A stretch of 64,000 bases of DNA from Sphingomonas ginsenosidimutans (GTDB lineage: Bacteria > Pseudomonadota > Alphaproteobacteria > Sphingomonadales > Sphingomonadaceae), in contig NZ_NWVD01000002.1 in NCBI RefSeq assembly GCF_002374835.1, forward strand, positions 62,001 through 126,000. Direction: 5' to 3'. Within the stretch, counting starts at the first letter, position 1; every line of letters begins with the position of its first letter. The notes under the pieces are model-generated. The model saw only the letters and a program-made list of their open reading frames with translations. It was not told the origin of the DNA and made no database searches. This document shows positions 51,595 to 62,113 of the stretch, piece after piece. Position numbers and translations under genes: made by a program.

Positions 51595-52229
51595 GCGACG
51601 TCTCGGCCACGACGCGCAGCCACGCGCCGCGCTCCCCCGCCCGCCCCGCCGCGCGCACGGCACCGGCACCGCAGGACGTCCAGGCGATGCGCGAGGCGCT
51701 GGCGAATGCGCGCCGGCAACAAGGGTCCCTTCCGGGCCAGCCGCAGGCCGGCGGACGCACCGCGCAGCAGCAGGGGGGCGCGCGCACCGCCATGGCGGGC
51801 GCGGATCGCGGCGCGGACGCGCTGGCGACCGGCGAATGGCGTTCGGCCGATGATCGCGCCGCGCTGGACCGGCGCGACGGCGAACGCTCCTCCGATCAGG
51901 GCTTCGGCGGCTTCGCGCAGCCGGGCGCACTGCCGGTGACGGTCGCCGCGCACCCGCCCGCGCCGCAGGTCGACCCCTCCGGCTTCGCGCAGATGCTCGC
52001 CGATCTGTGGACCCGCGAAAACGGCCGCGGCGCGCGCGAAGTGCGCGTGCGGTTCGGCAATGACAGCTGGCCCGCCACCGGCGCGCGGCTGGTGCGCAGC
52101 GCCGACGGGCTGCTCGACGTCACCGTCGAAATGGCCGCGGGCAGCGCCCCGCCCCCGCTCGACACGCTGGGCGACGCGCTGGCGCAATCCGGCCTGTCGA
52201 TCGGTGGGCTGGCGGCGGAGGAAGTCTGA
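51591..52229 (+). CDS. sctP: Probable needle-length/substrate-switch protein SctP
   Basis: A 212-aa protein with an Ala/Pro/Gln-rich, probably disordered N-terminal region (to about residue 125) and a small folded C-terminal domain, REVRVRFGNDSWPATGARLV followed by GLLDVTVEMAAGS. This resembles the FliK/SctP switch domain that contacts SctU. AGGAGG lies five bases before the ATG, which overlaps the sctO stop. It is the last gene of the rightward operon. Confidence 0.72.
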   Translation: MSDVSATTRSHAPRSPARPAARTAPAPQDVQAMREALANARRQQGSLPGQPQAGGRTAQQQGGARTAMAGADRGADALATGEWRSADDRAALDRRDGERSSDQGFGGFAQPGALPVTVAAHPPAPQVDPSGFAQMLADLWTRENGRGAREVRVRFGNDSWPATGARLVRSADGLLDVTVEMAAGSAPPPLDTLGDALAQSGLSIGGLAAEEV

Positions 52230-52275
52230 GGGGCGCGCACGGCCTCGCGAAACACGCCTTCTTGATCCCCGCCTT

Positions 52276-53316
52276 TCAGCGCGTGCCGTGCCAGTCGACC
52301 CAGGCGCCATAAGCGTGGCAGGTCGCCAGATGCTCGGTCACGCCATCGGGCCAGGTCGTCAGCGACAGATGCACCGCATCGCGCGCCGCGGTCCATTCGA
52401 ACCCGATCCGTGCCAGCGGCCGATCCGCATCGGCCCGCGCGCCCGCGATCGCGAAGGCATCGTGCACCAGCGCGCGCGCGCGGGCATCGCAATATTGCAG
52501 CGCCATCGAATGGACCACGACGCGCCACTCCCCCGCCGACTGCGGCTGGGCGAGCTGCGCGGGCAGCCAGTCGGCGATGTCGCCGCGCTCCAGCTGCGGC
52601 GAATCGGCGCGGGCGATGCGCAGCGCCGCCGCCAGCCGCTGCGCGCGCGCGGGCTCGTCGGCCCAGACATGCGCCATCAGCCGCTCGCACGCCGCATCGT
52701 CGCGCACGTCGAGCGGGCGCAGGTCGACCCCGCGCGCGGAGGCGATCGTCACCGGCGCGGCGGGCGGCGCGACGCCGGTCCAGCGGGGCGCGACCCGAAC
52801 CGGTGACCTCGGGTCACCCGCCGCCACCCCGCCCAGATCGTGCGCATAGCGCGCCAGCAACAGGTTCAGTCCCGCGCTCGCGCCCAGTTCGCGCAGCGCC
52901 ACCGGCATCGCGCGCCGTGCGCCCAGCACCATCAGCGCCGCCATGATCGCGCCGGTCCGGCCAACCTCGTTGGTCTGCGGCGCCTCTCGCATCCAGTCGG
53001 CGATGAACGCATCATGCGCCGCCATCGCCGCGCCGACCGCACGGTCGACGTCGCCCGCCGCGGCGTGGAACAACGCCGCCAGATCGGGGTCCGCACCGCG
53101 CCGCGCCAGCGCGTGGAGCGCGGCGTTGAACCGCATCGCCAGCGCGTCGGCGGCGGCATCACCCGGCCAGCCGGCGATCAGCGCGGCGGTACGCGGCGCG
53201 CGCCACAGCTGCCGCTCGCCCGCCGCCAGCACGTCGGCGACGAAGCGCGATCCCATCGCGCGCACCGCCGCGGCATGGCGGCCCAGCGGGCCGATCGGGC
53301 TGGCAGCGACGGTCAT
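52276..53316 (-). CDS. DUF2332 family protein
   Basis: A 346-aa protein of the DUF2332 type, cytoplasmic, reaction unknown. Typical pieces are NEVGRTGAIMAALMVLG, RELGASAGLNLLLARYAHDLGG (cited in part) and VDLRPLDVRDDAACERLMAHVW (cited in part), ending with a conserved CHAYGAWVDWHG. The ATG at 53316 follows GAGG five bases upstream; an ATG at 53364 and a TTG at 53373 are also in frame, the latter overlapping the chemoreceptor stop. Probably co-transcribed with the chemoreceptor upstream. Confidence 0.72.
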   Translation of the reverse strand: MTVAASPIGPLGRHAAAVRAMGSRFVADVLAAGERQLWRAPRTAALIAGWPGDAAADALAMRFNAALHALARRGADPDLAALFHAAAGDVDRAVGAAMAAHDAFIADWMREAPQTNEVGRTGAIMAALMVLGARRAMPVALRELGASAGLNLLLARYAHDLGGVAAGDPRSPVRVAPRWTGVAPPAAPVTIASARGVDLRPLDVRDDAACERLMAHVWADEPARAQRLAAALRIARADSPQLERGDIADWLPAQLAQPQSAGEWRVVVHSMALQYCDARARALVHDAFAIAGARADADRPLARIGFEWTAARDAVHLSLTTWPDGVTEHLATCHAYGAWVDWHGTR

Positions 53317-53369
53317 CTCGGCCTCATCCGTACCGGCAAGGCGATGATCGATCGCCGCGGGCATGTCGA

Positions 53370-55166
53370 TCAAAATGCCGACCAGTCACCATTGGCGACC
53401 CGCCGCGGCTCCGTCGATACCGCCACCGGGGCGCGGCGCAGCGCGCGCGGCACCGCGGCCGCGGACGCGGACGCTGAGGCGCTGTCGATCGCGAAGATCG
53501 CGACGGAGGCGGCCAACTGTTCGGCCTCCTCCACCAGCCGGCGCGCGGCGGCGGAGGTTTCCTCGACCATCGCGGCATTCTGCTGCGTCATCGCGTCCAT
53601 CTCGCCGATCGCGACGTTGATCTGGCCCAGGCTCTGCGCCTGTTCGTCCGACGAGCGCGCGACCGCGTCGATCGAGGTGCTGACGCTCGTCACCCGCTCG
53701 ATGATTCGCGTCAACGCCTGCCCGGTCTGGTCGACCAGCTCGGCACCGGCGCGGACGTGGGTGGAAGCGGCCGAGACGCGCGCCTTCACCTCGGTCGCGG
53801 CATCGGCGGACCGCTGCGCCAGCGCGCGCACTTCGCTGGCGACGACGGCAAAGCCCTTGCCCGCCTCCCCCGCACGCGCCGCCTCGACCCCGGCGTTCAG
53901 CGCCAGCAGGTTGGTCTGGAACGCGATTCCGTCGATCAGCGCGATGATCTCGGCGATCTCGTTGCTGGCCTGTTCGATGCCGTTCATCGCACCAATCGCG
54001 CGGCGCACCACGTCGCCGCCCTGTTCGGCCTCGGCGCGGGTCTGCGCCATCGCCGCGCTCGCGTTCGTCGCCGCACCGGCGCCGTCGCGGATCGATCGCG
54101 TCACCTCGTCCAGCGCCGAAGCCGATTGCTGGAGCGCGGCGGCTTCCTGTTCCGTGCGCAGCGACAGGTCGCCGGTCGCGTCGCTGATCTCGCCGGTATT
54201 CTGCTTGATCGCCTCGACGCTGCGGCGCACCCCGCCCAGCACCTGCGACAGGCTGCCGGTGGCGGCGTTGAAATCGTCGGACAGGCGCCGGAACGCCTCG
54301 GGCAGGTCGCTGATCCGCGCTGTCAGATCGGCCTCCGACAGCCGGCTCAGGCTGCTGCCGATCGTCGCCATCGCGGCGGCGCGATCGCGGTCGTCGGCCT
54401 GCTTGGCCGCGGCGGTCTGGCGGAACACTTCGACCGCGCGCGCCATATCGCCGAGCTCGTCGCTGCGCGACGTGCCCGGCACCCGGATGTCGTGCCGCCC
54501 GTCGGCCAGTTCGGCCATCGTCGCGGTCAGCGTGGTGATCGGCCGTGCGATCGCCCGCGTCAGCATCCGCGACAAGCCGATCGCGATGCCGATCAGTGCG
54601 ACCGTGCCGATCCCCAGCACGATCAGCGCGGTGTCGATCGCCCATTGCTGACGCGCGGCATAGGCCGCCAGTGCGTCGGTCTCCTTGGCCCGCAACGCGC
54701 GCAGCGGTAGCGCGATCGCACTGACCAACACCTTCTTGCCGGCGTCGCGCACCGCCTGCTGCGCCTCGTCGCGACGCCCGGCCTTCACCCACGGGATCAG
54801 CCGGTCGCCCCAGTCGCGGCGCCATTCCAGCGTCTTCGTGCGCGCCTCCGCCAGCAGCGCCTTCTGCGCCGGGTCGGTCAGCATCGCATCCAGTTCGACC
54901 GCGGTCTTATCGAACTCCGTGCGTCCCTCGTCATACGATTTCAGGTACGTGACGTCGCCCGTCACCAGGAAGCCGCGAAACTGGCTGTTCTGGCGCAGGA
55001 TCGCGGTTTCCAGCGTCAGCGCCTTGGCAAAGACGCTTTGGCTGGCGTTGCTGTCCTGCGTCGAGCGCGCGATCATCATGATCGCGGCCAGGAACCCGGC
55101 CATCACCAACACCGCGGTCGCGATGATGGTCAGGAAGGACCAGCCCAGTTTGCGGGGTATCTTCAT
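53370..55166 (-). CDS. Methyl-accepting chemotaxis protein with CHASE3-like sensor
   Basis: Membrane chemoreceptor of 598 aa. An N-terminal helix ([19 protein letters not shown]), a periplasmic all-helical region of about 150 residues resembling CHASE3, a second helix ([20 protein letters not shown]) and a HAMP domain lead to the signalling tip [26 protein letters not shown] (cited in part). The C-terminus ends GDWSAF, like the WxxF pentapeptide that tethers CheR/CheB. No other chemotaxis or flagellar gene is in the window. Confidence 0.9.
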   Translation of the reverse strand: MKIPRKLGWSFLTIIATAVLVMAGFLAAIMMIARSTQDSNASQSVFAKALTLETAILRQNSQFRGFLVTGDVTYLKSYDEGRTEFDKTAVELDAMLTDPAQKALLAEARTKTLEWRRDWGDRLIPWVKAGRRDEAQQAVRDAGKKVLVSAIALPLRALRAKETDALAAYAARQQWAIDTALIVLGIGTVALIGIAIGLSRMLTRAIARPITTLTATMAELADGRHDIRVPGTSRSDELGDMARAVEVFRQTAAAKQADDRDRAAAMATIGSSLSRLSEADLTARISDLPEAFRRLSDDFNAATGSLSQVLGGVRRSVEAIKQNTGEISDATGDLSLRTEQEAAALQQSASALDEVTRSIRDGAGAATNASAAMAQTRAEAEQGGDVVRRAIGAMNGIEQASNEIAEIIALIDGIAFQTNLLALNAGVEAARAGEAGKGFAVVASEVRALAQRSADAATEVKARVSAASTHVRAGAELVDQTGQALTRIIERVTSVSTSIDAVARSSDEQAQSLGQINVAIGEMDAMTQQNAAMVEETSAAARRLVEEAEQLAASVAIFAIDSASASASAAAVPRALRRAPVAVSTEPRRVANGDWSAF

Positions 55167-55195
55167 GGGTGCGACCCGTTCGTGAAGGTTGACGA

Positions 55196-57946
55196 TCAGA
55201 AGCGCGAGCGCAGCGTCACGCCATAGGTGCGCGGCTCGGCCAGGAAGCTCGAGAACAGCACATTGCCGGTGGCGAAGTTCGGCGCGCCGAACCGCTTGAC
55301 CTGCGACACGCTGCCCGCGCCCTGGAACGGGGCGGAGAAGGCGACCTGCTGGTAATCGGTGTCGAACACGTTCTGGCCCCAGAATTCCAGCGCCCAGCGC
55401 TGGTCGCGCCCGCGCACGCCGATGCGCGCGTTGACCAGGAAGAAGCCGTCCTGGTTCTTCTCGGCGAACAGGTCCGACCCGGTGTTATAGTCGCTGGTCA
55501 TCCGGCTATCGACGTAGAACAGCGCGGTCAGCCCGCCCGTGCCCAGCGGCGGCGTCCATGTCGCCGAACTGGTGACCGTGTGGCGCGGCGCGTTCGACAT
55601 CTGGTTGCCCGGCAGCAGGAACAGCGCCGCGTTCAGCGGCTCGCCCGATGCGCTGCCGACCAGATTGTCGCGATACTGGGTATGGGCATAGGTATAGCCC
55701 AGCGTGAAGGTGACGTCCGGCGCGGGATAGGCGCCGCCCTCCAGCTCGAACCCCTGGGTCACCACGCCGGCGCCGACCTTCCCGGTGCACGCGCCGGTGG
55801 TGGACGATTCGTCGCGATCCGCGCCGTTCAGCGACGTATCGCACGATCCGATGTTCTGGACGATGTAGTTGGTGCCGTTGAACGTGTTCAGCTGGAAATT
55901 CCGGAACTCCGACCGGTAGGCCGCAAGGTTCGCGGTGAACTGGCGCGAGCTGTACTTGACGCCCATTTCATAGGCGTTGACCGTTTCGGGATCGAACCGC
56001 AGGTTCACCGCGCTGGCCGCGGTCGGCGTCGCGAACACCGTCGCCGACAGGTCCGACCGGTCGAGGTTGTAGCCGCCCGCCTTGTACCCACGCGCATAGG
56101 ATGCGTACAGCAACGTGCTGGGCACCGGCTTCCACGACAGCACGGCGGTGCCGGTCAGCTGCCCTTCGTCGATCTTGTCGCGGATCGGCACGCCGGTCAG
56201 CGCGGACGAGGAATTGCCGGTGCAGGTCAGCGTGATGATCCCCGCCGCCAGCGAGCGCAGCGCGGCATTGCCGAGCAGCGGGCCGAGCGCGGCCTGCTGC
56301 GCCGGGCAAGCGGTGTTGTTGTTGTTGAACGCCGCGTTCAGCGTCTTGCTCTCATGCGTGTAGCGAAGCCCGCCGGTGACGCTCAGCGTGTCGGTCAGCT
56401 TGAAGATGTTGTGCGTGAACAGCGCCCAGTTGCGGCTGCCCTGATCGTAGACGTCGCGCAGGCTGCCGACGTTGCTCATCGTGCTCAGCCGGTCGATCCC
56501 GCCGATGATCTGGGGCCCCACCGCCGCGGTCAGCGCGGCGCGTCCGGCGGTGCTCAGGCAGCCGGCATTGGCCGGATTGCGCAGCGCCGCGGCCGGGTTG
56601 ATCGTCGCGACCATGCGGCACGCCGCGAACGCGCCATATTGCGATCCGAATTTCAGGTTGTCGACGACCTCCAGGTCCTCGTGCGCGTAATAACCGCCCA
56701 CCAGCCAGTCGAGCCGCCCGCCGAACAGCCCGCCGCTCAGCCGGGTTTCCTGCGTGAAGGTGTGGAATTCGCGATAGGCGTTGCCGTCGTCGGGGCGATA
56801 GCCGATGTCGACATTGCCATAGTCGATGTCCGCCGCGCCGCCGGCCTTGTATTCGCGATACGCGCTGATCGAGATCAGCTGGACACTGCCGATGTTCCAG
56901 CCGATGCGGGCCGACACGCCGTAATCGGTGGTGACGTTGGAATAGGCGCGGCCGCGCGTGTTCGCGATCAGGCGGTTGTACGGGTCGCCCGCGCTGGGCA
57001 GCACGCCGCCCAGGCTCTGCAACACCGACACGATGCGGTTCTGCGCCGCGATCTCATAGTCGCCCGGCACGCCCGGCGTCGGATCGAACTTCTCGCGCGT
57101 GTCGATATAGACCGCGCCGCAGCACTTTTCGTCGCGATGCGTGTAGTCGCCGATCAGCCGGATCGAAAAATCGGCGGTCGGTTTGAAGAATAGCTGCCCG
57201 CGCACGAAATAGCGGTTGCGGTCGTTGTAATCGGTGTCGTTGACGACATCGTGGTAGAAGCCGTCGCGCTTGGCGAACACGCCGTCGACGCGGAACGCCA
57301 GCTTGTCGGCGACGATCGGCCCGGTCAGCGCGCCGGCCAGCCGCACCGCGTTGAAATTGCCGTAGGTCGCCTCGCCATAGCCGCCGAAGGTGAAATCGGG
57401 ATACTTGGTATAGATGCTGATCGCGCCGGCGGACGAGTTGCGCCCCGACAGCGTGCCCTGCGGCCCGCGCAGCACCTCGATCCGCTCCACCTCGCCCAGG
57501 TCGTTCAGCCCCGATCCGGTACGGCTGCGATACACGCCGTCGATGAACACCGCGACCGAGCTTTCCAGCCCAGGGTTGTCGCCCACCGTGCCGATGCCGC
57601 GCAGCCGCGCGGTGGCATTGGCTTCCGATCCGGTCGACGACACGATCAGCGACGGCGCCAGCTGCGCCATCTGGCGGATGTCGGTCGCGCCCGAATTCTG
57701 CAACGCGGCGGTGCTATAGGCGCTGACCGCGATCGGCACGTTCGACAAGCGCTGCGACCGGCGCGTCGCGGTGACGACGATGTCGGCGGTGTTCGCGGAC
57801 GGGGCAGGCGTCGGCTGTGCGCCTTGTGCCTGCTCCTTCTGGCTCGGCACGACTTCGCGCAGCCCCTGCGCGGCCGCCGGTCCGGCACCGACCAGCGCGA
57901 CTGCGGCGCCGGCCGTCGTCGCCAGCAGACATCCCCACTTCCCCAT
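55196..57946 (-). CDS. TonB-dependent receptor
   Basis: Outer-membrane receptor of 916 aa. A signal peptide ends GPAAAQG; the TonB-box-like region and plug begin at [22 protein letters not shown] (cited in part); the plug has [22 protein letters not shown]. The barrel ends in YGVTLRSRF, a terminal Phe. It is of the FyuA/sphingomonad catecholate-like type often found for unknown ligands. ATG at 57946, preceded by GGGGAA. Confidence 0.9.
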   Translation of the reverse strand: MGKWGCLLATTAGAAVALVGAGPAAAQGLREVVPSQKEQAQGAQPTPAPSANTADIVVTATRRSQRLSNVPIAVSAYSTAALQNSGATDIRQMAQLAPSLIVSSTGSEANATARLRGIGTVGDNPGLESSVAVFIDGVYRSRTGSGLNDLGEVERIEVLRGPQGTLSGRNSSAGAISIYTKYPDFTFGGYGEATYGNFNAVRLAGALTGPIVADKLAFRVDGVFAKRDGFYHDVVNDTDYNDRNRYFVRGQLFFKPTADFSIRLIGDYTHRDEKCCGAVYIDTREKFDPTPGVPGDYEIAAQNRIVSVLQSLGGVLPSAGDPYNRLIANTRGRAYSNVTTDYGVSARIGWNIGSVQLISISAYREYKAGGAADIDYGNVDIGYRPDDGNAYREFHTFTQETRLSGGLFGGRLDWLVGGYYAHEDLEVVDNLKFGSQYGAFAACRMVATINPAAALRNPANAGCLSTAGRAALTAAVGPQIIGGIDRLSTMSNVGSLRDVYDQGSRNWALFTHNIFKLTDTLSVTGGLRYTHESKTLNAAFNNNNTACPAQQAALGPLLGNAALRSLAAGIITLTCTGNSSSALTGVPIRDKIDEGQLTGTAVLSWKPVPSTLLYASYARGYKAGGYNLDRSDLSATVFATPTAASAVNLRFDPETVNAYEMGVKYSSRQFTANLAAYRSEFRNFQLNTFNGTNYIVQNIGSCDTSLNGADRDESSTTGACTGKVGAGVVTQGFELEGGAYPAPDVTFTLGYTYAHTQYRDNLVGSASGEPLNAALFLLPGNQMSNAPRHTVTSSATWTPPLGTGGLTALFYVDSRMTSDYNTGSDLFAEKNQDGFFLVNARIGVRGRDQRWALEFWGQNVFDTDYQQVAFSAPFQGAGSVSQVKRFGAPNFATGNVLFSSFLAEPRTYGVTLRSRF

Positions 57947-58180
57947 CTGGTAAATTCCCCGTTACATTTTTGTCTTCACCATCTCCCCTACCGTTCCGAT
58001 TGATACTTTCGGGTTAACGCCGCACCGTGCAGAATTGGAAATCTCCCCCGGTTGCAGCACCTTGCCGGAGGATGACGCGCCCCGCCCGGCGCCTTGGCGG
58101 ACCGTGCGCACTCCGCTCGCCCCTTGTTGCCGCGCGCGTCTGCGCCTACGGCCGGCGCGTCCATGTTTCAGGAGAGTTGA
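57947..58180. promoter_or_regulatory. Divergent gap between the TonB receptor and rph
   Basis: A 234-bp gap with no supported gene. The receptor-proximal part (57960-58020) is AT-richer than average (ATTTTTGTC, TTGATACTTTC), as expected for a promoter, but no matching -35/-10 pair could be assigned. GGAGAG before the rph ATG is a good ribosome site. Confidence 0.4.
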
Positions 58181-58894
58181 ATGCGCCCCAGCGGCCGCGC
58201 GCCCGACCAGATGCGCACCATCACCATCGAGCCCCGCTTCACCCGCCATGCGGAAGGATCGGTGCTGATCGGGTTCGGCGATACCAGGGTGCTGGTCACC
58301 GCCTCCGTGGAGGAGCGCGTGCCCCCGTTCCTGCGCGGCAAGGGTCAGGGCTGGGTCACTGCCGAATATGGGATGCTGCCGCGCGCCACGCACACCCGCG
58401 GCAGCCGCGAGGCGGCCAAGGGCAAGCAATCGGGCCGGACGCAGGAAATCCAGCGGCTGATCGGCCGTTCGCTACGCGCGGTGACCGACATGGCGCTGTT
58501 GGGCGAACGCCAGATCACGCTCGACTGCGACGTCATCCAGGCCGACGGCGGCACCCGCACCGCAGCCATTTCGGGCGCATGGGTCGCGCTGCGCCTCGCG
58601 GTCGACGGCCTGCTGGAAAGCGGCAAGCTCGCCGCCGATCCGCTGACGCAGAAGGTCGCGGCGGTGTCCTGCGGCATCTATCAGGGGCAGCCGGTGCTCG
58701 ACCTCGATTACGACGAGGACTCGAACGCCGACGCGGACGCCAATTTCGTCCTGCTCGAAAACGGCCATATCGCCGAGGCGCAGGCCACCGCCGAACACGC
58801 CACCTATGACGAGGAGGCGCTGCTGCGGCTGCTGCGGCTGGCGCGGATCGGCTGCGCCGACATCTTCGCGGCGCAGGCGAAGGCGGTCGCATGA
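58181..58894 (+). CDS. rph: Ribonuclease PH
   Basis: Phosphate-dependent 3'-to-5' exoribonuclease of 237 aa that trims tRNA 3' ends. [20 protein letters not shown] (cited in full at 20 residues) is the family N-terminus, with [18 protein letters not shown] and RSLRAVTDM later. GGAGAG lies seven bases before the ATG. It overlaps rdgB by four bases, a common alphaproteobacterial pair. Confidence 0.95.
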   Translation: MRPSGRAPDQMRTITIEPRFTRHAEGSVLIGFGDTRVLVTASVEERVPPFLRGKGQGWVTAEYGMLPRATHTRGSREAAKGKQSGRTQEIQRLIGRSLRAVTDMALLGERQITLDCDVIQADGGTRTAAISGAWVALRLAVDGLLESGKLAADPLTQKVAAVSCGIYQGQPVLDLDYDEDSNADADANFVLLENGHIAEAQATAEHATYDEEALLRLLRLARIGCADIFAAQAKAVA

Positions 58895-59559
58895 GCGGCG
58901 AGAGCGATACGCCCCAGGCGATCCGCAAGCTCACCGCCGGCAAGCTGGTGATCGCCAGCCACAATGAGGGCAAGGTGCGCGAGATCGCCGCCTTGCTCGA
59001 AGGCCGCGGGCTGGATGTCGTCTCGGCCGCGTCGCTCGACCTGCCGGAGCCGGAGGAGACCGGCACCACCTTTGTCATGAATGCCGAGCTGAAGGCGCGC
59101 GCCGCCGCCGACCTGTCGGGCCTGCCCGCGCTGGCCGACGACAGCGGGCTGTGCGTCGATGCGCTGGGCGGCGATCCCGGGATCTTCTCGGCGCGCTGGG
59201 GGATGGCCGATCCGGGGCTGCCCGGCGTCGATCCGGTGCCCGCGTTCGACGGGCGCGACTTCGCGCTGGCGATGCGCCGCGTCACTGACAAACTGGATGC
59301 GATGCCGGACGCGCCGCGCGACGCGCATTTCGTTTGCGCGCTCGCGCTCGCCTGGCCCGACGGCCATGTCGAATGGTTCGAAGGGCGCGTCGACGGGACG
59401 CTCGTCTGGCCGCCGCGCGGCGACCTGGGCCATGGCTACGACCCGATTTTCCAGCCGATCGGCAGCGACCTGACCTTCGGGCAGATCGCCGAGGAGGAAA
59501 AGAACGCGATCAGCCACCGCGGCGACGCCTTCCGCCAACTGGTCGCCGCCGCCTTTTGA
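58891..59559 (+). CDS. rdgB: dITP/XTP pyrophosphatase (RdgB/HAM1)
   Basis: House-cleaning enzyme of 222 aa that hydrolyses dITP, ITP and XTP. The motifs [41 protein letters not shown] and [10 protein letters not shown] are all in order. The protein keeps the SHRGDAF C-terminal motif. Translation is coupled to rph. Confidence 0.95.
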   Translation: MSGESDTPQAIRKLTAGKLVIASHNEGKVREIAALLEGRGLDVVSAASLDLPEPEETGTTFVMNAELKARAAADLSGLPALADDSGLCVDALGGDPGIFSARWGMADPGLPGVDPVPAFDGRDFALAMRRVTDKLDAMPDAPRDAHFVCALALAWPDGHVEWFEGRVDGTLVWPPRGDLGHGYDPIFQPIGSDLTFGQIAEEEKNAISHRGDAFRQLVAAAF

Positions 59560-59583
59560 GCGGCGGCGCGGCGCGCAGGCCGA

Positions 59584-60141
59584 TCATTCCCCGCCGGCGG
59601 GTGGCGCCTCGGCGGGCTTGGCGTCCTCGACCACCGCTTCGTAGATGATCGACCGGTCGGACGAATCGGCGATGTGCAGCAGCATCCAGGTCGCGCCGCG
59701 CCGCGCCACGACCACGCGGATGCGGTCGTTGAACAGCCCGTCGAACCCCGGCGGCGCGACCTTCCCCGAATTGAAGATCAGCGCCCCCATGTCGCGCCCG
59801 CACGCCGGCCCGGTGCAGCTGAACACCGTCTGGAATCCGTCCTTGGCCAGCCGGTCGGCGTAATATCGCTGGATCTGCAACGGCGCGACCGCCGGCTCCA
59901 CGCGATAGCCGATCTGCGTCACCTGCCCTTCCATCACCTGCCGGTTGCCGCTGGCATCCTGGCTGGTGATCTGCCCTGCCGGGATCGTGATCTCGTCCAG
60001 CGACGGCGCGCGATAATCGTCGATCACCGCGCCCGGATAGCGCGGCAGCAGCGGATGGTCTTCCCCCTCGCGGTCCTGTGCCACCACGGGCCCTGCGGCC
60101 AGCACCAACAACGCTGCCCCGATCGCCGCTACGAAACGCAT
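59584..60141 (-). CDS. Secreted DUF4892-like protein
   Basis: A 185-aa protein with a signal peptide ending PVVAQ, so probably periplasmic. GQVTQIGYRVEPAVAPLQI, then YYADRLAKDGFQTVFSCTG and CGRDMGALIF are like DUF4892, whose function is unknown; the two Cys residues in the middle may form a disulfide. It interrupts the rph-rdgB-hemW order on the opposite strand. Confidence 0.65.
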   Translation of the reverse strand: MRFVAAIGAALLVLAAGPVVAQDREGEDHPLLPRYPGAVIDDYRAPSLDEITIPAGQITSQDASGNRQVMEGQVTQIGYRVEPAVAPLQIQRYYADRLAKDGFQTVFSCTGPACGRDMGALIFNSGKVAPPGFDGLFNDRIRVVVARRGATWMLLHIADSSDRSIIYEAVVEDAKPAEAPPAGGE

Positions 60142-60218
60142 GGTCGCCTACTCCCGCCGTGACATGTCGCGCGCCGTGCTGCGCGACGCGTCCGCCGCTG
60201 TCAAATGCGCCCGTCCCG

Positions 60219-60794
60219 TCAGAAAGCCCGCTCGCCGACCACGTTGCCGGCGGGGGAATAGCGGCACACCAGATAATCGTCGCGGCGGCTGGACGCCATC
60301 GCGCACCCCATCGCGCGCGATCCGCGCCACACGATCTGCACGTAATGGGCCACCCCGCCCCAGTTGCCCGACCGGCTCGCATCGGGCACCGCGCGGTTCA
60401 CGAAGTCGCGCTTCTCCGCCACCCACAGCGCGACCATCTCGTCATAGCCGTATGCCCCGCGCGTCCCGGTGAACAGGTTCTCGCCCTCGCGCCGCGGCCC
60501 CTGCGGCTGTTCGGCGTGCGCGAAGCGGCCGGTCCGCGCCATCTCCTGCGCATAGGCCGCCGCCGACCGCGCCAGCGCATCGTCCCACACCAGCGGCGCC
60601 ACGCCGACGTCGGCGCGCGCCGCGTTATGCCCCACCAGCATCGCCCGGCGCAGCAAGGATTCCCCGCGTGCCGGCGCGGGGGCATCGGGCCGCGCCTCCA
60701 CCACCCGCGGCGGCCCGCCGTCCCCCGAACAGGCCGCCGCGATCAGCGGCAGCAGGAATGCGAACAGGCGGACGGCATGGCGTTTCGGGCGCAT
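60219..60794 (-). CDS. CAP-domain (SCP-like) lipoprotein
   Basis: A 191-aa envelope protein of the CAP/PR-1 superfamily. A hydrophobic start with lipobox IAAACSG (Cys about residue 18) leads to the CAP core: HNAARADVGVAPLVWDDALA, GENLFTG and HYVQIVWRGSRAMGCAM. The conserved His/Glu pair of the family cavity is present. ATG at 60794 (or 60803) lies only 21 bp from the divergent hemW ATG at 60816. Confidence 0.82.
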   Translation of the reverse strand: MRPKRHAVRLFAFLLPLIAAACSGDGGPPRVVEARPDAPAPARGESLLRRAMLVGHNAARADVGVAPLVWDDALARSAAAYAQEMARTGRFAHAEQPQGPRREGENLFTGTRGAYGYDEMVALWVAEKRDFVNRAVPDASRSGNWGGVAHYVQIVWRGSRAMGCAMASSRRDDYLVCRYSPAGNVVGERAF

Positions 60795-60815
60795 CGCCGC
60801 CATATCGGCGCCGGC

Positions 60816-61982
60816 ATGGTTCCCGACAATCCCCCGCTGGCGCTCTACATCCACTGGCCGTTCTGCGTCAGCAAATGCCCCTATTGCGACTTCAACAGCC
60901 ATGTGCGCGCGTCGGTGGATCAGGCGCAGTGGCGCGACGCGCTGCTCGCCGATCTGGCGCATGAGGCCGCGTTGCTCCCCGGTCGGCGGCTCGGCTCGAT
61001 CTTCTTCGGCGGCGGCACCCCCTCGCTGATGCCACCCGCCACGGTCGCCGCGCTGATCGACGCCGCGCTCGACGCCTGGCCCGCCGCGCCCGGGGGCGTG
61101 GAGATCACGCTGGAGGCGAACCCGTCATCGGTGGAGGCGGCGCGCTTCGCCGATCTCGCCGCCGTCGGGGTCAACCGCGTGTCGCTGGGGGTGCAGGCGC
61201 TCGACGATGCCGCGCTGCGCTTCCTGGGCCGCGCGCATGGCGTGGACGAGGCGCTGGGCGCACTCGCCATCGCGCAGCGCCATTTCGCGCGCGTCAGCAT
61301 CGACCTCATCTACGCGCGTCCCGACCAGTCGCTGACGGCGTGGGAGGGCGAACTGGCGCGCGCGCTCGCCTTCGGCACCGAGCACCTGTCGCTCTACCAG
61401 CTGACGATCGAACCGGGCACGCGCTTCGCGACCGAGGCCGCCGCCGGCCGCCTCGTCATTCCCGACGGCGATGCCGCCGCCGATTTGTTCGAGGCCACGC
61501 GCGCGATGACCGCCGCCGCCGGCATCCCGGCCTACGAAATCTCCAACCACGCCCGGCCCGGCGCGCAGAGCCGCCACAACCTCACCTACTGGCGCTACGG
61601 CGATTATGCCGGGATCGGGCCGGGCGCGCACGGCCGGCGCGACGCGCTCGCCACCTTCCGCCGGCGCAAGCCGGAGAACTGGCTCGCCGCGCTCGCGCGC
61701 AACGGCCATGGCCTGGAAAGCGAGGAACCGCTCGATCCCGCGACCCGCGTCAGCGAGGCGCTGCTGATGGGCCTGCGCCTTGACGAAGGTGTCAATCTCG
61801 CACGGATCGCGGCGCTGACCGGGGTCGCGATCGACGCCTTGGTCGACGACCGCCAGATCGCCGCGCTCCCCGGCCTGATCGAGCGCCGCGGCGACCATCT
61901 GCGCGTCACCGAGGCGGGCATGATCCTGCTCGACGCGATCCTGCCTCGCGTCGTGCGCGCGCCGGACGCGGCGATCACCTGA
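60816..61982 (+). CDS. hemW: Heme chaperone HemW (radical SAM)
   Basis: A 388-aa radical SAM-type protein that delivers heme to respiratory enzymes. The cluster motif CVSKCPYCDF has the CxxxCxxC pattern, with GGGTPSLM following and the C-terminal HemW domain with EAGMILLDAILPRVV. HemW is distinguished from HemN by its Cys/Phe cluster motif. ATG at 60816; 21 bp separate it from the divergent CAP-domain gene, so the promoters must overlap the genes. Confidence 0.9.
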   Translation: MVPDNPPLALYIHWPFCVSKCPYCDFNSHVRASVDQAQWRDALLADLAHEAALLPGRRLGSIFFGGGTPSLMPPATVAALIDAALDAWPAAPGGVEITLEANPSSVEAARFADLAAVGVNRVSLGVQALDDAALRFLGRAHGVDEALGALAIAQRHFARVSIDLIYARPDQSLTAWEGELARALAFGTEHLSLYQLTIEPGTRFATEAAAGRLVIPDGDAAADLFEATRAMTAAAGIPAYEISNHARPGAQSRHNLTYWRYGDYAGIGPGAHGRRDALATFRRRKPENWLAALARNGHGLESEEPLDPATRVSEALLMGLRLDEGVNLARIAALTGVAIDALVDDRQIAALPGLIERRGDHLRVTEAGMILLDAILPRVVRAPDAAIT

Positions 61983-62011
61983 ACCAACGTCGCCCCTGCC
62001 CGCATGTCGCT

Positions 62012-62093
62012 CCTGCGAAGGCAGGGGCCTCCCCGTTGGGGATCACAACAGAACAACCCGCACGCGGAAGAAGGCCCCAGCCTGCGCTGGGGC
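62012..62093. terminator. Two hairpins between convergent hemW and hisZ
   Basis: CCTGC-GAAG-GCAGG (62012-62025) and the perfect GCCCCAGCCTGCGCTGGGGC hairpin (62074-62093) lie in the 131-bp gap between the two convergent genes. They can serve as bidirectional terminators and belong to the same dispersed palindrome family as 1253 and 5273. Confidence 0.55.
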
Positions 62094-62113
62094 GACGTCC
62101 CAAGCCGCCCCGG

